Shown here: one piece after another, positions 1 through 9,566 of the stretch
How positions within the stretch are numbered: position 1 is the stretch's first letter
Layout of the letters: each line of letters begins with the position of its first letter
Origin: Triatoma infestans
Taxonomy: Eukaryota; Arthropoda; Insecta; Hemiptera; Reduviidae
Assembly (NCBI GenBank): GCA_011037195.1
Contig: JAAEAF010002584.1
Location: 1-64,000 of the forward strand
Direction: 5' to 3'
DNA length: 64,000 nt
The notes under the pieces: generated by a model
Databases searched by the model: none
What the model was told of the DNA's origin: nothing
Seen by the model: the letters and a program-made list of their open reading frames with translations, nothing else
Made by a program: the position numbers and the translations under genes

Positions 1-289
1 ATTTTAAAATAAATAAAATAGAGGAAATCAAATGTATTCGTTTTTATTTTTTCATGTTTATTTTTAAATGATATTAATTTATGTTTAAATTACATTAAGA
101 ATTATATTGAGAGAAATGTGGTGGCATTTGTTAAGGTATTTTTTAATAGGGCACGGTAGGAGATTTAAAAAAATATATCATGCAAATAATCTGTATTTTA
201 ATTGGGTATTATTTGAAGGATATAAGCAGGATAGCCAAGATGCTGAAGAAATAGCTTTTAACGGTGAATGGAATAGTTGTTGTTGTTGG

Positions 290-535
290 GTCCGCACAGC
301 TGGAAAACATCAGAGATATTTTCCGTACTTATGTTCGTGGTAATCGGCCGGTTTCGGGTGTACGCCCATCATCAGGATGTTTTTGTCAAAACAGTGTGAT
401 AACATAGACTTGTACAGAGCAAATTTAGTTGATACACTCAATATTTTTTGCACTGTGCCAGTCTATGATATCACATTGTTTTGACAAGAACATCCTGATA
501 ATGAGAGAACGCCCGAAAAGTAGTAGGGAATCATG
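290..535. repeat. Palindromic repeat, family E, copy 1
   Basis: Two arms run toward each other. The left arm holds a CCGGTTTCGGG..CATCATCAGGATG stretch, and the right arm repeats it in reverse complement, partly decayed. The centre carries the paired ACATAGACTTG / CCAGTCTATG segments. The same family is at 23.75-24.05 kb (both arms), 55.0-55.17 kb (one arm) and 44.72-45.54 kb (split by an LTR). Read on the minus strand, the left arm contains a hammerhead-ribozyme-like core at about 342-380. No coding capacity is seen; the 78-codon ORF at 107-343 does not resemble a protein I know. A Penelope-type terminal repeat is the likeliest source. Confidence 0.7.
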
Positions 536-1284
536 GATCATTCATTTCTGGTGAATTGAATATTTTTTTTCACCATTGATTCAATCGTAATAATTACCCA
601 AGTAATTTGATGCAACGAAAAAAATTTATTGTATGTGTATACACTCTAATTAAATTAATACAAAATTTATTCGATCAATATTTTCTGAAATATAAATATT
701 TAAAGTATTTGGAAATTCTAAGAATGTCACTCACAAAGCTTGAAGAATGATAACAAACATTCTCAAAGTCACTGAGAATGTTATAAGCAATGTATTCTGG
801 GGCTAGCAAGAAGTAAAAATGTCACTGAAGTAAATTATTAATTTAAAAATAATAAATGTCTACAGTAAGCGTTATAAAAGAATGCACTTTGAAAGTATAT
901 GAACTAAAGCGGAACAAGTTTTTAATTATTCTTAGAGCTTTGTAAAGAAACTGGGAACGAGAAGGACACGCTTAGCAAGTGTCAAACTGAAGAATATGCT
1001 TCTTTGTTAAATAAAATAGAAAATAAAAATTACTAAAAGGTTTATTTAAAGTCTTTTATTTTTCAAACAGAAGACACTTCTTTATTAATTTTTTTTTTTT
1101 TCCTAAATTACAATTAAAATTTCTTCACTTTAACTTATATAAGACAGAGTTCCTTTGTCAATTTATTTTGCTTACATCATATTGAGAATTTTTATATGCG
1201 TATGAATTACTTCAATTTTTCCTTCTTTAGGTTGCCATGTCCACAATACGTGATGTCTACAATTTTTATTTAAATATTACTTTC
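536..1284. other. Unassigned AT-rich stretch
   Basis: No ORF, tRNA or element terminus was recognised. The stretch is AT-rich with short A/T runs, and nothing in it could be tied to a family seen elsewhere in the window. Confidence 0.5.
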
Positions 1285-1800
1285 TCTTACTTCCTAGAAA
1301 AGAGGAAGTATTGTGATCGTGTCAAATTTTCGATATTCAAGTTTTCACCAAAAATACACGCTTTAAAGTCAACTTAGTCCAAAAAAAAGTGGTTTTTAAA
1401 AAATGGTCTGAGTGTTTGGAAAGTATGTATGAAGTGAATAGTTTAGCTTATAATGGATGTGTTAGGTGGAGAGAATTTAGGTTTGGTTGATGATATAAGA
1501 AGACTTGGTTAACTATATTAATTAAGTGTTACAGACTGCCTGGACTATAGAGAAATGTTTTAAGGTAGAGTGGTATGAAAATGACACGTAGCGATTGGAT
1601 GTATTGAACTGAATTCAAGACTGTCCGTCGCTATATTTATACAGCTTCTCCCACTCCAGCCCGAGAGAATGGTTAAGCTTCTCTTTGCTCTCTTTGGTTG
1701 CTGTTACAAGCTCTAAAACGAAAAATTGCAGAAAGTTCATGCATGACATTCCGTTTGGGTATAACCATGATGATCCGACATGAGCTTATCTGTCTTGTTT
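1285..1800 (+). repeat. Modular dispersed repeat (split by an LTR)
   Basis: This fragment of the abundant non-coding family starts with the signature AAGAGGAAGTATTGTGATCG, followed by a TTTTCACC-type segment and a GGTCTG segment. It is interrupted by the LTR at 1449-1708. After the LTR it resumes with CTCTAAAACG..TTGCAGAAAG, the same order as in uninterrupted copies such as 37.43-37.62 kb. Confidence 0.7.
1449..1708 (-). mobile_element. Solo LTR, 260 bp, TSD AGCT
   Basis: The target-site duplication AGCT lies at 1445-1448 and 1709-1712. The minus-strand LTR starts TGTAACAGC and ends in CCATTATA, so the canonical terminal CA is not seen at that end. It contains the GACTGCCTGGACT motif shared with the LTR at 35.3-35.7 kb and a TATTTATA-type promoter box. 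No partner LTR or internal region is nearby, so it is a solo LTR. Confidence 0.65.
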
Positions 1801-2057
1801 TCTGAATACTTATGAGTGATCGTTTCTAGTAAATTCGATAGACTCATTGAACGGAAGCTTCATCCTAATGATTACATCGAAATTCTTCACTTTTCTCAGC
1901 AAGAGAAGAAAAAAAAAATTGTTATTGAGGGCGTCAACAAATTAAGCTTTGGCAAAAATTAACTTCGATTTCCTTCTACTCAAACAGTGAGAAAAGAATA
2001 ATGAGATGTTTGTACGGCAATGGCCACAAGATTTTTAAAGAAAAAGAAGTCTTTGTT

Positions 2058-2103
2058 GCTCTACGTTTCGGGTACCATTGGTGCCCTTCTTCAAGAGCTC
2101 TGC
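2058..2103 (-). ncRNA. Hammerhead-ribozyme-like motif
   Basis: On the minus strand the order is GCTC, TTGAAGA, one extra A, a hairpin GGGCACC-AAT-GGTACCC, GAAA, the short stem III CGTA, then GAGC. GCTC and GAGC pair perfectly as stem I. The core deviates from the consensus (TTGAAGA instead of CTGANGA), and the base between core and stem II is additional, so self-cleavage is doubtful. The right arm of the same palindrome (about 3048-3100) has a further decayed copy. Confidence 0.4.
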
Positions 2104-2195
2104 AAAAATTTATTGGAGAAAATACATTATTGTAGTGAAGAGAAAGTACGTAGATTTATAACAAAAAAAGAAAAAATTAAATTAAAGAGTAGTCA

Positions 2196-2887
2196 CCACT
2201 GCTAACAATAAATATATTCTATTGAAATAATAACCACAAGATATTATAAACTTATTAATATGCTGAGAGAGTGAAAAACAAATGTTCTGCTTCGGTGTCT
2301 ACAACAAAACTGTGTCTTAATAAATGATCTAGAATAAAGGCAAATCTCTATCACTGGCATGAGTTTAAAAGAGCGATTCCTGAAGTATTATTATTATTAA
2401 TAATACTTTGAAGAAGGGGAGGGCAAACCCTACGCTATCCAAAGCCTCCCAGGGCCCATATAGCTACCCCTAAAGAATAACAACCACTGGGACTAGAATG
2501 AAAATCCAGGCCCAGGTTTTAACCATCTAAGTTTCACCACAGACCGAACAAATCGGACCAAAACCTTAAAAGGACACAGCTTAAGATCCTCTACCGATAT
2601 CCTACTCCGGCCGAAGGTCCTAAACTTAATCTCCTCACAACCCAAGATTCCTGAAGTAAGTGTTCTGGCTTTGAAAGCAGACTGCAGACTGTTCGAAAGA
2701 ATGCTTCTATACAAAACAGTGGCCAAGTGGATTGTATTAATTTAACGGATTCTTGCGCCTTTGTCTCTTTAGCAACAATGACCTTACATTTTAGTACCTG
2801 ACTCTAAAATACATTATTTTTGCCAAAATTATTTCATTTAAAATATTTTTCAAAACTATTTATTTTTGCATTTCTTCTTCCACTACA
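2196..2887 (-). mobile_element. Solo LTR, family D, interrupted
   Basis: It matches the intact family D LTRs at 9087-9562 and 32529-33093, including the right-hand terminus TTCTTCCACTACA and the GCAGTGGTGACTAC block near the left end. The left end is not canonical, so that terminus is probably damaged. A LINE fragment (2388-2645) sits inside and is flanked by a 13-bp duplication of LTR sequence. Confidence 0.65.
2388..2645 (-). mobile_element. R1-type LINE 3' fragment, TSD 13 bp
   Basis: The target duplication GATTCCTGAAGTA lies at 2375-2387 and 2646-2658. The uninterrupted site is visible in the paralogous LTR near 32.78 kb. The insert is on the minus strand with a TTATTATTATTAATAAT-type 3' tail at its left edge. 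It encodes the C-terminal residues IKFRTFGRSRISVEDLKLCP and on to VKLRWL, matching the end of the larger fragment at 7.17-8.12 kb. It is a short, 5'-truncated, non-functional copy. Confidence 0.8.
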
Positions 2888-3130
2888 AAATATTAATAGA
2901 AGAAATTATAAATACTACTGTCATTTCTGTTTTACAATTTCTTCTGTTAATATTTGTTTAATTTTATTTTTTTTATTTTTTTTGTTATAAATCTATACAC
3001 TTTTTCATAACTACAGTAATGTATTTTCGCCAATAAATTATAGAGAGCTCCTGGAGAAGGGCACCAATGGTACCCGAAACATAGTGCAACAAAGAATTCT
3101 TTTTCTTTAAAAACATTTCTGGCCATGGCC

Positions 3131-3620
3131 GTACAAACATCTCATTGTAATTTTAAGGCCTGACGATTTGACCATACTATGAAAACACGTAATAGTCTAA
3201 ACAAATTCATAATAACGATTTCCTTCCTAAATTTAAAAATAATTTTATATATCTATTTCCCATAAATTTCCTTTGTTTCTATTGATTTATAAATTGGAAA
3301 CATAAGTCAGTAATTTCCTACCTCTCTTCTAAAAGAAAACAATCGATGCCCTCTTTCTTTTTAAAATAAAAATGAGGTGATATAATTGTATACATCGTTT
3401 CCGCTTCAAATTGTATTAACAGTTTTTGTGTGTGTGTGTGTGTGTCATTCCATGGAACTCCTGTTCAACTATAGAGTATTAAAGGAAAAAAAAAAACACG
3501 AAAGGAGGTCAACAATTACAAAGATAAGAGAAACAACAGAAAAGTTTAATTTATTGATCATTTGCCATCCCCAAGAAACTCATATGTAAATTTCATAACA
3601 GTGTTTTTTTTCTTGATAGA
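3131..3620. other. Unassigned stretch with a GT microsatellite
   Basis: AT-rich sequence with a short (TG)n run at about 3424-3446. No coding or element signature was recognised. The 67-codon ORF at 3386-3589 spans the microsatellite and is not credible. Confidence 0.5.
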
Positions 3621-3985
3621 TTTATCTCATTTTTCTTTTTACTTTCTCTTACCGCTATAAGTGGAAGTATTGTAATCGTGTGAAAATTTTCAATATCGAG
3701 TTTTTTACCGGATATAAAACTTTGAGGTTTCCTGTGGCCGAAAAAAGTGTTTTTTTAAATTGGTCTATGTGTGTATAGCATACTTTTATATAATTTTAAT
3801 CAGAGTTAAATATGTTGACAATATTCCAAGTTTGAAGAAAATCAGTTGACCGGAAGTGCGACTTCCCTAAACATGTTCGTCAGTTTGCTATGATATTCAC
3901 CAAAAAAACACCAATGGGTTTCATTAAACTAAAAATCTAGGGAGAAATATTTGATTGAAAAGAATTAGTCAATTTATAACTACGT
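3621..3985 (+). repeat. Modular dispersed repeat
   Basis: It contains the family signature GTGGAAGTATTGTAATCGTG, the TTACCGGATATAAAACTTTGAGG segment in degraded form, and the TTGACCGGAAGTGCGACTT module. It is non-coding and ends at a LINE 3' fragment. Confidence 0.7.
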
Positions 3986-3989
3986 AAAT

Positions 3990-4338
3990 TGGAGTAAGGA
4001 ACTAAGAGGAATAAGGAACTAAGAGAGCTTTACAGGGAGGATGATCTTGTGGCCACAGCAAAGACAGGCAGATTGTGCTGGTTGGGGCATCTGCACCGGA
4101 TGGATGGCAGTCGGGGGGCAAAGAGGCTCTATGAAGGGCATCCCGGAGGGAAAAGACCGCGGGGCAGGCCCCGTTTAAAATGGCTACAGGATGTAGAAGA
4201 GGATCTGGGGAAGATGGAGGTAAGGCAATGGAGAAGGAAAGTGGACGACAGAGACGCCTGGCAGCAAATTCTTCTGGCGAAGGCCAAGGTTCTTCAAGGA
4301 CCGTAGAGCCAATGGAAGAAGAAGAAGAAGAAGAAATT
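3990..4338 (+). pseudogene. RTE/CR1-like LINE C-terminal fragment
   Basis: An open frame (4049-4306, 85 codons) encodes CWLGHLHRMDG, GGKRPRGRPRLKW, DVEEDLGKM and DRDAWQQIL in order. This is the familiar C-terminal tail of endonuclease-reverse transcriptase LINE proteins (GRPRxRW followed by DRxxW). No RT domain is present upstream, so it is a 5'-truncated copy. The frame ends near a (GAA)n run at 4313-4336, probably the 3' microsatellite tail. The same tail on the minus strand is at 28.4-28.6 kb. It is not functional. Confidence 0.75.
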
Positions 4339-4700
4339 TCAATTAGAAAATGTCATGTGAGTGTTTCACACCAGGATCTTTTTTTACTTTCATTTACCGT
4401 GGTAAGAGGAAGTATTGCGAATACTTCAAATTTTGGATCTTGAGTTTCATCAAAAACAACGATTTGAAGTTTGCCGGAGTCAGAAAAAAGTGTTTTTTGT
4501 GCATTTACATACCTATATTATGGTGGACAACATAACTCAAAACTGGGGAAATCACAAGAAGTTCAAACTAGAGATTTCTTTTAAGTTTTTTTTACCAGGG
4601 ACCCAATAATAATTAGTGTTGATCAAAATCGGTTAATGGAAATAATCACTGAGTGGATACTTTTTTTTTTTTTTTTTAGTTTAGTTTTTTAGCTTAAACC
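4339..4700 (+). repeat. Modular dispersed repeat with terminal hairpin
   Basis: It begins with the family hairpin (GTGAGTGTTTCACACCAGG) near 4353-4372, followed by a T-rich tract, GTAAGAGGAAGTATTGCG and the GAGTTTCATC segment. The ORFs at 4180-4609 are incidental. Confidence 0.65.
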
Positions 4701-4720
4701 ATTTTCATTAAATTTTGAGG

Positions 4721-5330
4721 GAAGGGAATAGCTAAGTGGTTAGCATATGGACTCCCACGCGGAGGTCTGGGGTTCGAGTCTAGCTGTACTGCCCTGTAAT
4801 AGCACCCATCCGCAGCAAAGAGAATGCAACCACAGCAGAGAGAAGAGAGGCCCTCTCTGGTTAACAGAGACTACTCTCTTCTCTTTGCTGTGGTTGTATT
4901 CTCTTTGCTGGGGATGGGGAGAACCTGTGCATATAAGCCCAGTGGGAATCTATCTAAAGGGATCTATCATATACAACCATACAACTGTACACTAGCCATC
5001 GCATCGTGCCATATCTCTATTCTCACCATTCATTCTATCATTTTCATTATAAAGTCCAGTGCAGTTAGTGTAAACTTAGCTACATTATATTAGTGTCAGC
5101 ATATCTCGTTCATTTAATCAAACCTAATTATTTCTCTCCTCAACAACACCATTACATATATGCCCTTAGATTTTTTTTCTCTTCCTAGGAGCCTCTACAT
5201 CTCACTGTCCGGTGATGGACAGTGTTGTCTGTAACGAGAGAGAACACTGTCCGGAGTCCGGCAGTGCACTGAGAATGCTCCGGGCGCCACATAGATGTGG
5301 ACGTGCCTTAAATTAAATAAAAAAGAAAAT
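4721..5330 (+). mobile_element. tRNA-derived SINE split by an LTR
   Basis: The head at 4721-4794 has a box A-like AATAGCTAAGTGGTTAGC and a box B-like GGTTCGAGTC. The body resumes at 5166-5330 with TCTTCCTAGGAGCC, CTGTCCGGTGATGGACAG and GCAGTGCACTGAGAA, ending in an A-rich tail. The same body occurs at 15.0, 24.5, 25.0, 27.1, 46.8, 47.5, 54.4 and 63.7 kb. The interruption is the solo LTR at 4795-5160. Confidence 0.85.
4795..5160 (+). mobile_element. Solo LTR, 366 bp, TSD TGCCC
   Basis: TGCCC lies at 4790-4794 and 5161-5165, and removing the insert restores the SINE. The LTR starts TGTAATAGCACCC. A long hairpin (about 4812-4912, with paired GCAAAGAGAATGCAACCACAG / CTGTGGTTGTATTCTCTTTGC) lies just upstream of a TATA-like CATATAAGCC at about 4929. 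The end reads CATTACATATA rather than a clean CA, so the terminus has one ambiguity. No internal region or second LTR is present. Confidence 0.7.
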
Positions 5331-5640
5331 AAAAGTGGAACTTGGTATTCAATTACACATACAGAATAGCTACAACTTTTATATGCGCAAGTTTTTCAAG
5401 GAAAAGTTCGTTGTTGGGGATTTTTGGAGGAGGGTAGCAGCTATTTTTCCTCTAATTTACCATTTCCATATATTAAACGATCCTAAATAATATTAATGGC
5501 AATTAAAGTGTTCCAAACATTTCGAGTTTAAAAAAAAAAAATCGGTTGATCGGATGTGCGACTTTACTGAACCGTTTTTTTTTTTTCAGTTTTCTGTGGA
5601 TTTTTTCGATAAAGTTATCAGGGAGTTTCTTTGAACTTTA
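5331..5640 (+). repeat. Modular dispersed repeat unit
   Basis: It contains the module GGTTGATCGGATGTGCGACTTTACTGAA followed by a T run and CAGTTTTCTG. It is non-coding and is the insertion target of the LINE at 5652. Confidence 0.65.
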
Positions 5641-5651
5641 TATATACGCAA

Positions 5652-6395
5652 CAAGCCGCACTGAGGGCTTTGAGCAAGCCATGGTGGAGCTCGAAACTAG
5701 TGGGAGAATGTAGGAGAAGGCCTAATGCTTTGGCTCGGCGGGGTAAGGTGCGTCTCTATTTGGATACCCGGACATATGGGAATAGAGGGCAATGAGAGGG
5801 CGGATCAGTTAGAGGGCAATGAGAGGGCGGATCAGTTGGCTAGGGAGGGATTATCATTACCATTTTGTGGTCCTGAACCAGCCCTTGCCGTCACAAAGAA
5901 GTTTCGCGACAAACAGATTAGGCTTTGGGAGATGAGAGTCTTGGAGAAATGCTAGGAGGACACGCAGGGGTGCCTCCAAGCTAAAAGATTTATAAAAGGA
6001 ATTAAGCAGGGAATTTCGGAGTAACTCCTGTCCCTCAGTAGGACAGGTCTGAGGACCTTGGTGGGGTTAGTGACTGGACGCACTTGCATGTCTAGTCACT
6101 TGTTTAACATAGGGAGGACGTCTAGTCCCATTTGTCAGAATTGCGACGACGGAGTCAGGCAAACGTGTAATCACTATTTATGTCAGTGTCCCCGATTCCT
6201 GGTATTAGGTTTCGCGTATTTGGGAGGGCACCACTCTCGCAGGATTGCCTGTACGAGTTGGAGTTTGAGGATATCTTGGGATATTGTAGACTGACCGGTA
6301 AGCTACCGGGGGAGATTATTTAAGGGGATGATATGGGGGGGGGGGCATATAGGCTTAGGTCCCACGCCATCAGGCACTCGGTATAATAATAATAA
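5652..6395 (+). pseudogene. R1/Jockey-type LINE RNase H fragment
   Basis: This is the 3' part of a LINE ORF2. The first frame gives QAALRALSKPWW. After a one-base frameshift near 5760 comes WIPGHMGIEGNERADQL, the RNase H motif carrying the last acidic catalytic residue. Downstream is the cysteine-rich tail (GRTSSPICQNCDDGV, HYLCQCPRF). A 27-bp tandem duplication repeats EGNERADQL in frame at about 5787-5840. A (AAT)n tail closes the element. A near-perfect target duplication TATATACRCAA lies at 5641-5651 and 6396-6406. A better-preserved relative is at 48802-49199. The copy is dead from stops and frameshifts. Confidence 0.8.
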
Positions 6396-6409
6396 TATAT
6401 ACACAAACT

Positions 6410-7172
6410 ATGCATATAAAAACCTATCACTTTTCTTTGAAACACTGTTCCGAATTATTGATTGCATGAGGGGGTTCTGGTGGATTGTAGGACAGTCACA
6501 TTCCCCCTCAAGCGTGCATTTTTATTTTTACTTCTGCAAGACGAAGTATTGCGAACGAGTAGAATTTTCTAAATTGAGTTTTCATCAGATTATACATGTC
6601 TTGAGGTTCCCTAAACTCTGAAAAAAGTGATTTTTAGATATTAGTCTGTGAGGTTGATAAAACCGATAATTACAGAAAAAGTTGAACTTGATATTTCGCT
6701 GTTCGTATAAGTTTCTGATTAAAATTGTCCGACCGCTTGTACCACTTTTCTGAATAGATTTTATTTTCTGTTTTTTTTTTTTTTTGCAATTTTCTCAAAA
6801 ACAGCTCCATATATTATGAGTTATAACTCTTATTAAAATATTTTTTCCGAGAAAATTAATTTAAGGGTGGGTGATATGCGGAGATGGTGGGGTGACGTTA
6901 GCCTTTTCTCTAAAATGTCCTTTCAGTATATTATACAATTCTATCGTCTTTAAAATATTAATAAGAATTTATTTTATGGTAAATATTTGGAGTTTGGAGA
7001 AAATCGGTTTACAGGGAAAGTGCGGTTTCTGTATTATAGTTTGGATGTAGGTTTTCAGTTTTATGTGAAATTTATAACTTGGTAATACCTGTACAAAAAA
7101 AATAGTAAATCAAAACATATTAAATGCAGTTAAAGAGAGTCGTGTGACTGTTTCACACTGGTTTTATTTTGA
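6410..7172 (+). repeat. Modular dispersed repeat
   Basis: It contains the signature GAAGTATTGCGAACGAG, the CTGAAAAAAGTGATTTTTAGA segment, and a repeated GAAAATCGGTTT..GGAAAGTGCGG module. It ends at the family hairpin (GTGTGACTGTTTCACAC) at about 7141-7157. It serves as the target for the LINE at 7173. Confidence 0.65.
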
Positions 7173-8117
7173 TTTATTATTATTATTATTTGTCTGTGGG
7201 GAGAGACCAAACCCTTCGCTATCCAAAGCCACATTGGCTCCATATAGCTCCCCCAACAACAAACCGGGTCTAGAACAAATATCCAGACCCGGTTCTAATC
7301 CATCTAAGGTTCACTGCAGTCCGAATAAATCGGACAATAATCTTAAGGGGAAATAACCTAAGCTCTTCCACAGACATCCTATTCCGAGCAAAGGTCCTGA
7401 ACCTTAATTTCCTCAAAACCCAGGTAATCAGTCATAAGATGGATGGGTCTTTCCTGCACTGTCTCCCAGACTCACTTCAAAATAGATCCGGCATGAGCAC
7501 CATAATTTAGAGATGTCTCTTTAAACCACAATGTCCAGTAAGGGGTCCAACCAGATGCCTGAGAGGGCTCCGTGAAAAACACAGAAAAGTCTCAGTAACC
7601 TTGTCCGGGCCCCCGATAAGCATTTTTGACTGCCGAAAACCAACTGAGCTCATCCATAAGGATGAATGGTGTGAAGCTGTCCATAACTGGAAGCCTGACA
7701 GACATGTACCAGAAGATACGCCAATAGCAGGCTCGGGACCAATGAAAGGGAGATAGACGTCTAATTTGGCAAACCTATCCACCTCCTCATTCCCGAAAAT
7801 TTCCATGTGGCGTGGTACCCAGACTAGAAGCACATCCTTCAGACAAGCAATCTCTTCCAATCTTTTAGAGCATTCTAACACTCAGCGCCTTCAGCGCAGC
7901 TTGAATACAAACACCTTTTAAGTTAGTGTTTACGTACTCTCTCATTCAAGATACAACAAAGAATAGCATAAACCTCTCTCTGGAAGACTGTAGTCTATTC
8001 ACCAACAGATACCGCCAAATGATCTCCGGTCTCAAAATAGACCGCATCTCCAGACCTACCATCCATTCTGGAACCGTCCGTGTAACACCGGAAGTAATTA
8101 TCAGATATCACACCAGA
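7173..8117 (-). pseudogene. R1-type LINE fragment with RNase H
   Basis: Read on the minus strand it encodes a nearly whole RNase H domain: YTDGSRMDG (first Asp), TVFQREVYAI (Glu), QAALKAL, then WVPRHMEIFGNEEVDRFAKL (last Asp). Next come GPEPAIGV, RQSKMLI, GPLTGHCGLKRHL and a C-terminus RFRTFARNRMSVEELRLFP. Stops and frame changes break it (for example near 7885 and in the C-terminal part). The 3' tail is the TTATTATTATTATT run at its left edge (7173-7190). A possible target duplication TTTATTTTKATT flanks it with one mismatch. It is a 5'-truncated relative of the fragment at 2388-2645. Confidence 0.8.
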
Positions 8118-8344
8118 CTTTATTTTTATTTAGTTGGGATTTCTATTTTATAGAAAGTCCGAGCCTTTTTAATTAAGGAATTAGAGAAATTAAAAAAAAG
8201 GAATATTTTTGTTGATCAACAATCTTACCAATGTTTTGATTCAGAGCCATAACTTTTTTCTTCATCGATTTATTGCACTCAACCTATAGTTTATAGCTCC
8301 TAACGCATTGGTCCTAGCGCATCGCCTTTAGTTTGAGAATTCAT
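8118..8344. other. Unassigned short interval
   Basis: AT-rich with no recognised feature. Confidence 0.4.
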
Positions 8345-8545
8345 GGATCGTTTCCCGTGAGGGTAAAGTCGGTGTTGACCCAGCATCTTGAGAAAAAGTT
8401 GGAAGCTACAAGTTGGTAGCGCACCTAGGTAACGAAAGCCTGAACTAACGGCGAGGGAACTGCAGCTTACCTACCACACGTTTCCCAATAAGGAATCGCC
8501 ATCTAGCAAGCCTTGGCCCTTCATGGGCTTATTGCGCCATAGGTT
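8345..8545 (+). repeat. Dispersed repeat shared with 39.69-39.80 kb
   Basis: The stretch CCCGTGAGGGTAAAGTCGG through TGGTAGCGCACCTAGG recurs in reverse complement at about 39690-39800 with clear similarity over roughly 100 bp. It is GC-richer than its surroundings and non-coding. Its class is unknown. Confidence 0.6.
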
Positions 8546-8744
8546 TGTTTATTTTATTAATATTTTATTCGATCGTCACTGAGTTAATTCAAATCTGTCG
8601 CAAGTTATTCAATAATAAATTATAATATATTTTTTTTTATGACATATACAGCATTTAACGAACTTGCTGCTTTTTTAGCAATGTTGGGTTTTAGTTGTTA
8701 ACGCTAGCCTAATTATTTTGACAACATCATTAGGGTTTTTATTT

Positions 8745-9082
8745 ATTTTCTCTTAAATATATCATTGGAAGTGTGGTGATTGCATCAAGTTTCTCACCGG
8801 AAATACATGTCTTAAATCCTTTGAGTTAGAAAAACATGTGTTTTAGATCTGTGAGGTGGGAGGGGTCAGCATAACTCAAAAATTGCAGAAAGCTCATTCT
8901 TGATTATGAACAAGTGGATGCGATTATAGGGTTTTGGTCAAAGAGGAATGTCCTCTTTACGGAATAGATGATTCAGTTTTTTTGCGATATTCTCCTCGAA
9001 AAAGGTTCCAACGATTCACTTTTGAAGATGGTATTATATATTATTAATCATGAAGAACTACAACTTTTATTTTAAAGTCGGG
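8745..9082 (+). repeat. Modular dispersed repeat
   Basis: It contains GGAAGTGTGGTGATTGCATC, CTCACCGGAAATACATG, GAGTTAGAAAAACATGTG, and the AGCATAACTCAAAAATTGCAG segment. It is cut at its right end by a family D LTR. Confidence 0.65.
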
Positions 9083-9086
9083 AAGT

Positions 9087-9562
9087 TGAAATGTTATTGG
9101 TGATGTAGTGTGTTTGTTGTATGTTTGTAGTGGCACGAGCGGTTTAGTAAAAGGGCTTGTATGTATGTTTGAGATAGAAGTATTAGTAATAATCAAGATA
9201 GCACCACTGTTTTTAAAATAGATATATTCTCTAAGAGAAATTAAGTTACTTTAAATTATCACAATAATAAGCTTATAAGTATAATAACTGGAATAACTCT
9301 TATGTTATAACTTAAAACTTGTACAGTTCTGATGTGTTCTCCCTGGTGTCTACCACAAATCTGTCTTGAAGGAATGCTCTCTTTAGCGAGGAATTTTTTA
9401 CAAAAGAGTTGGCCTAACGGGTTTTTGTGCCTTTGTTTACCTAGATTGTAGTATACCTGGCTCTGTACCCATCATTAAATATAATATACATATTTGAACT
9501 ATCTAATTTTCACAAAACTATTTCCTAAAACTATTATTTTTCCATTTCGTTCTTCCACTACA
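9087..9562 (-). mobile_element. Solo LTR, family D, 476 bp, TSD AAGT
   Basis: AAGT lies at 9083-9086 and 9563-9566. The element has TG..CA ends: the left edge is TGAAATG and the right edge TTCTTCCACTACA. It matches the LTRs at 32529-33093 and 58634-59191. No internal region is present. Confidence 0.8.
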
Positions 9563-9566
9563 AAGT

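Larger units (their letters stand above)
2020..3130. repeat. Inverted-repeat element with 170-bp arms
   Basis: The arms 2020-2195 and 2960-3130 are reverse complements with moderate divergence. Both contain GGGCACC..GGTACCCGAAAC-type sequence and the AAAATACATTATTG / CAGTAATGTATTTT block. The interval between the arms is a solo LTR that is itself interrupted by a LINE fragment. Each arm has a hammerhead-like core next to a GAAAC box. The 61-codon ORF in the left arm is not considered a gene. Confidence 0.7.
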
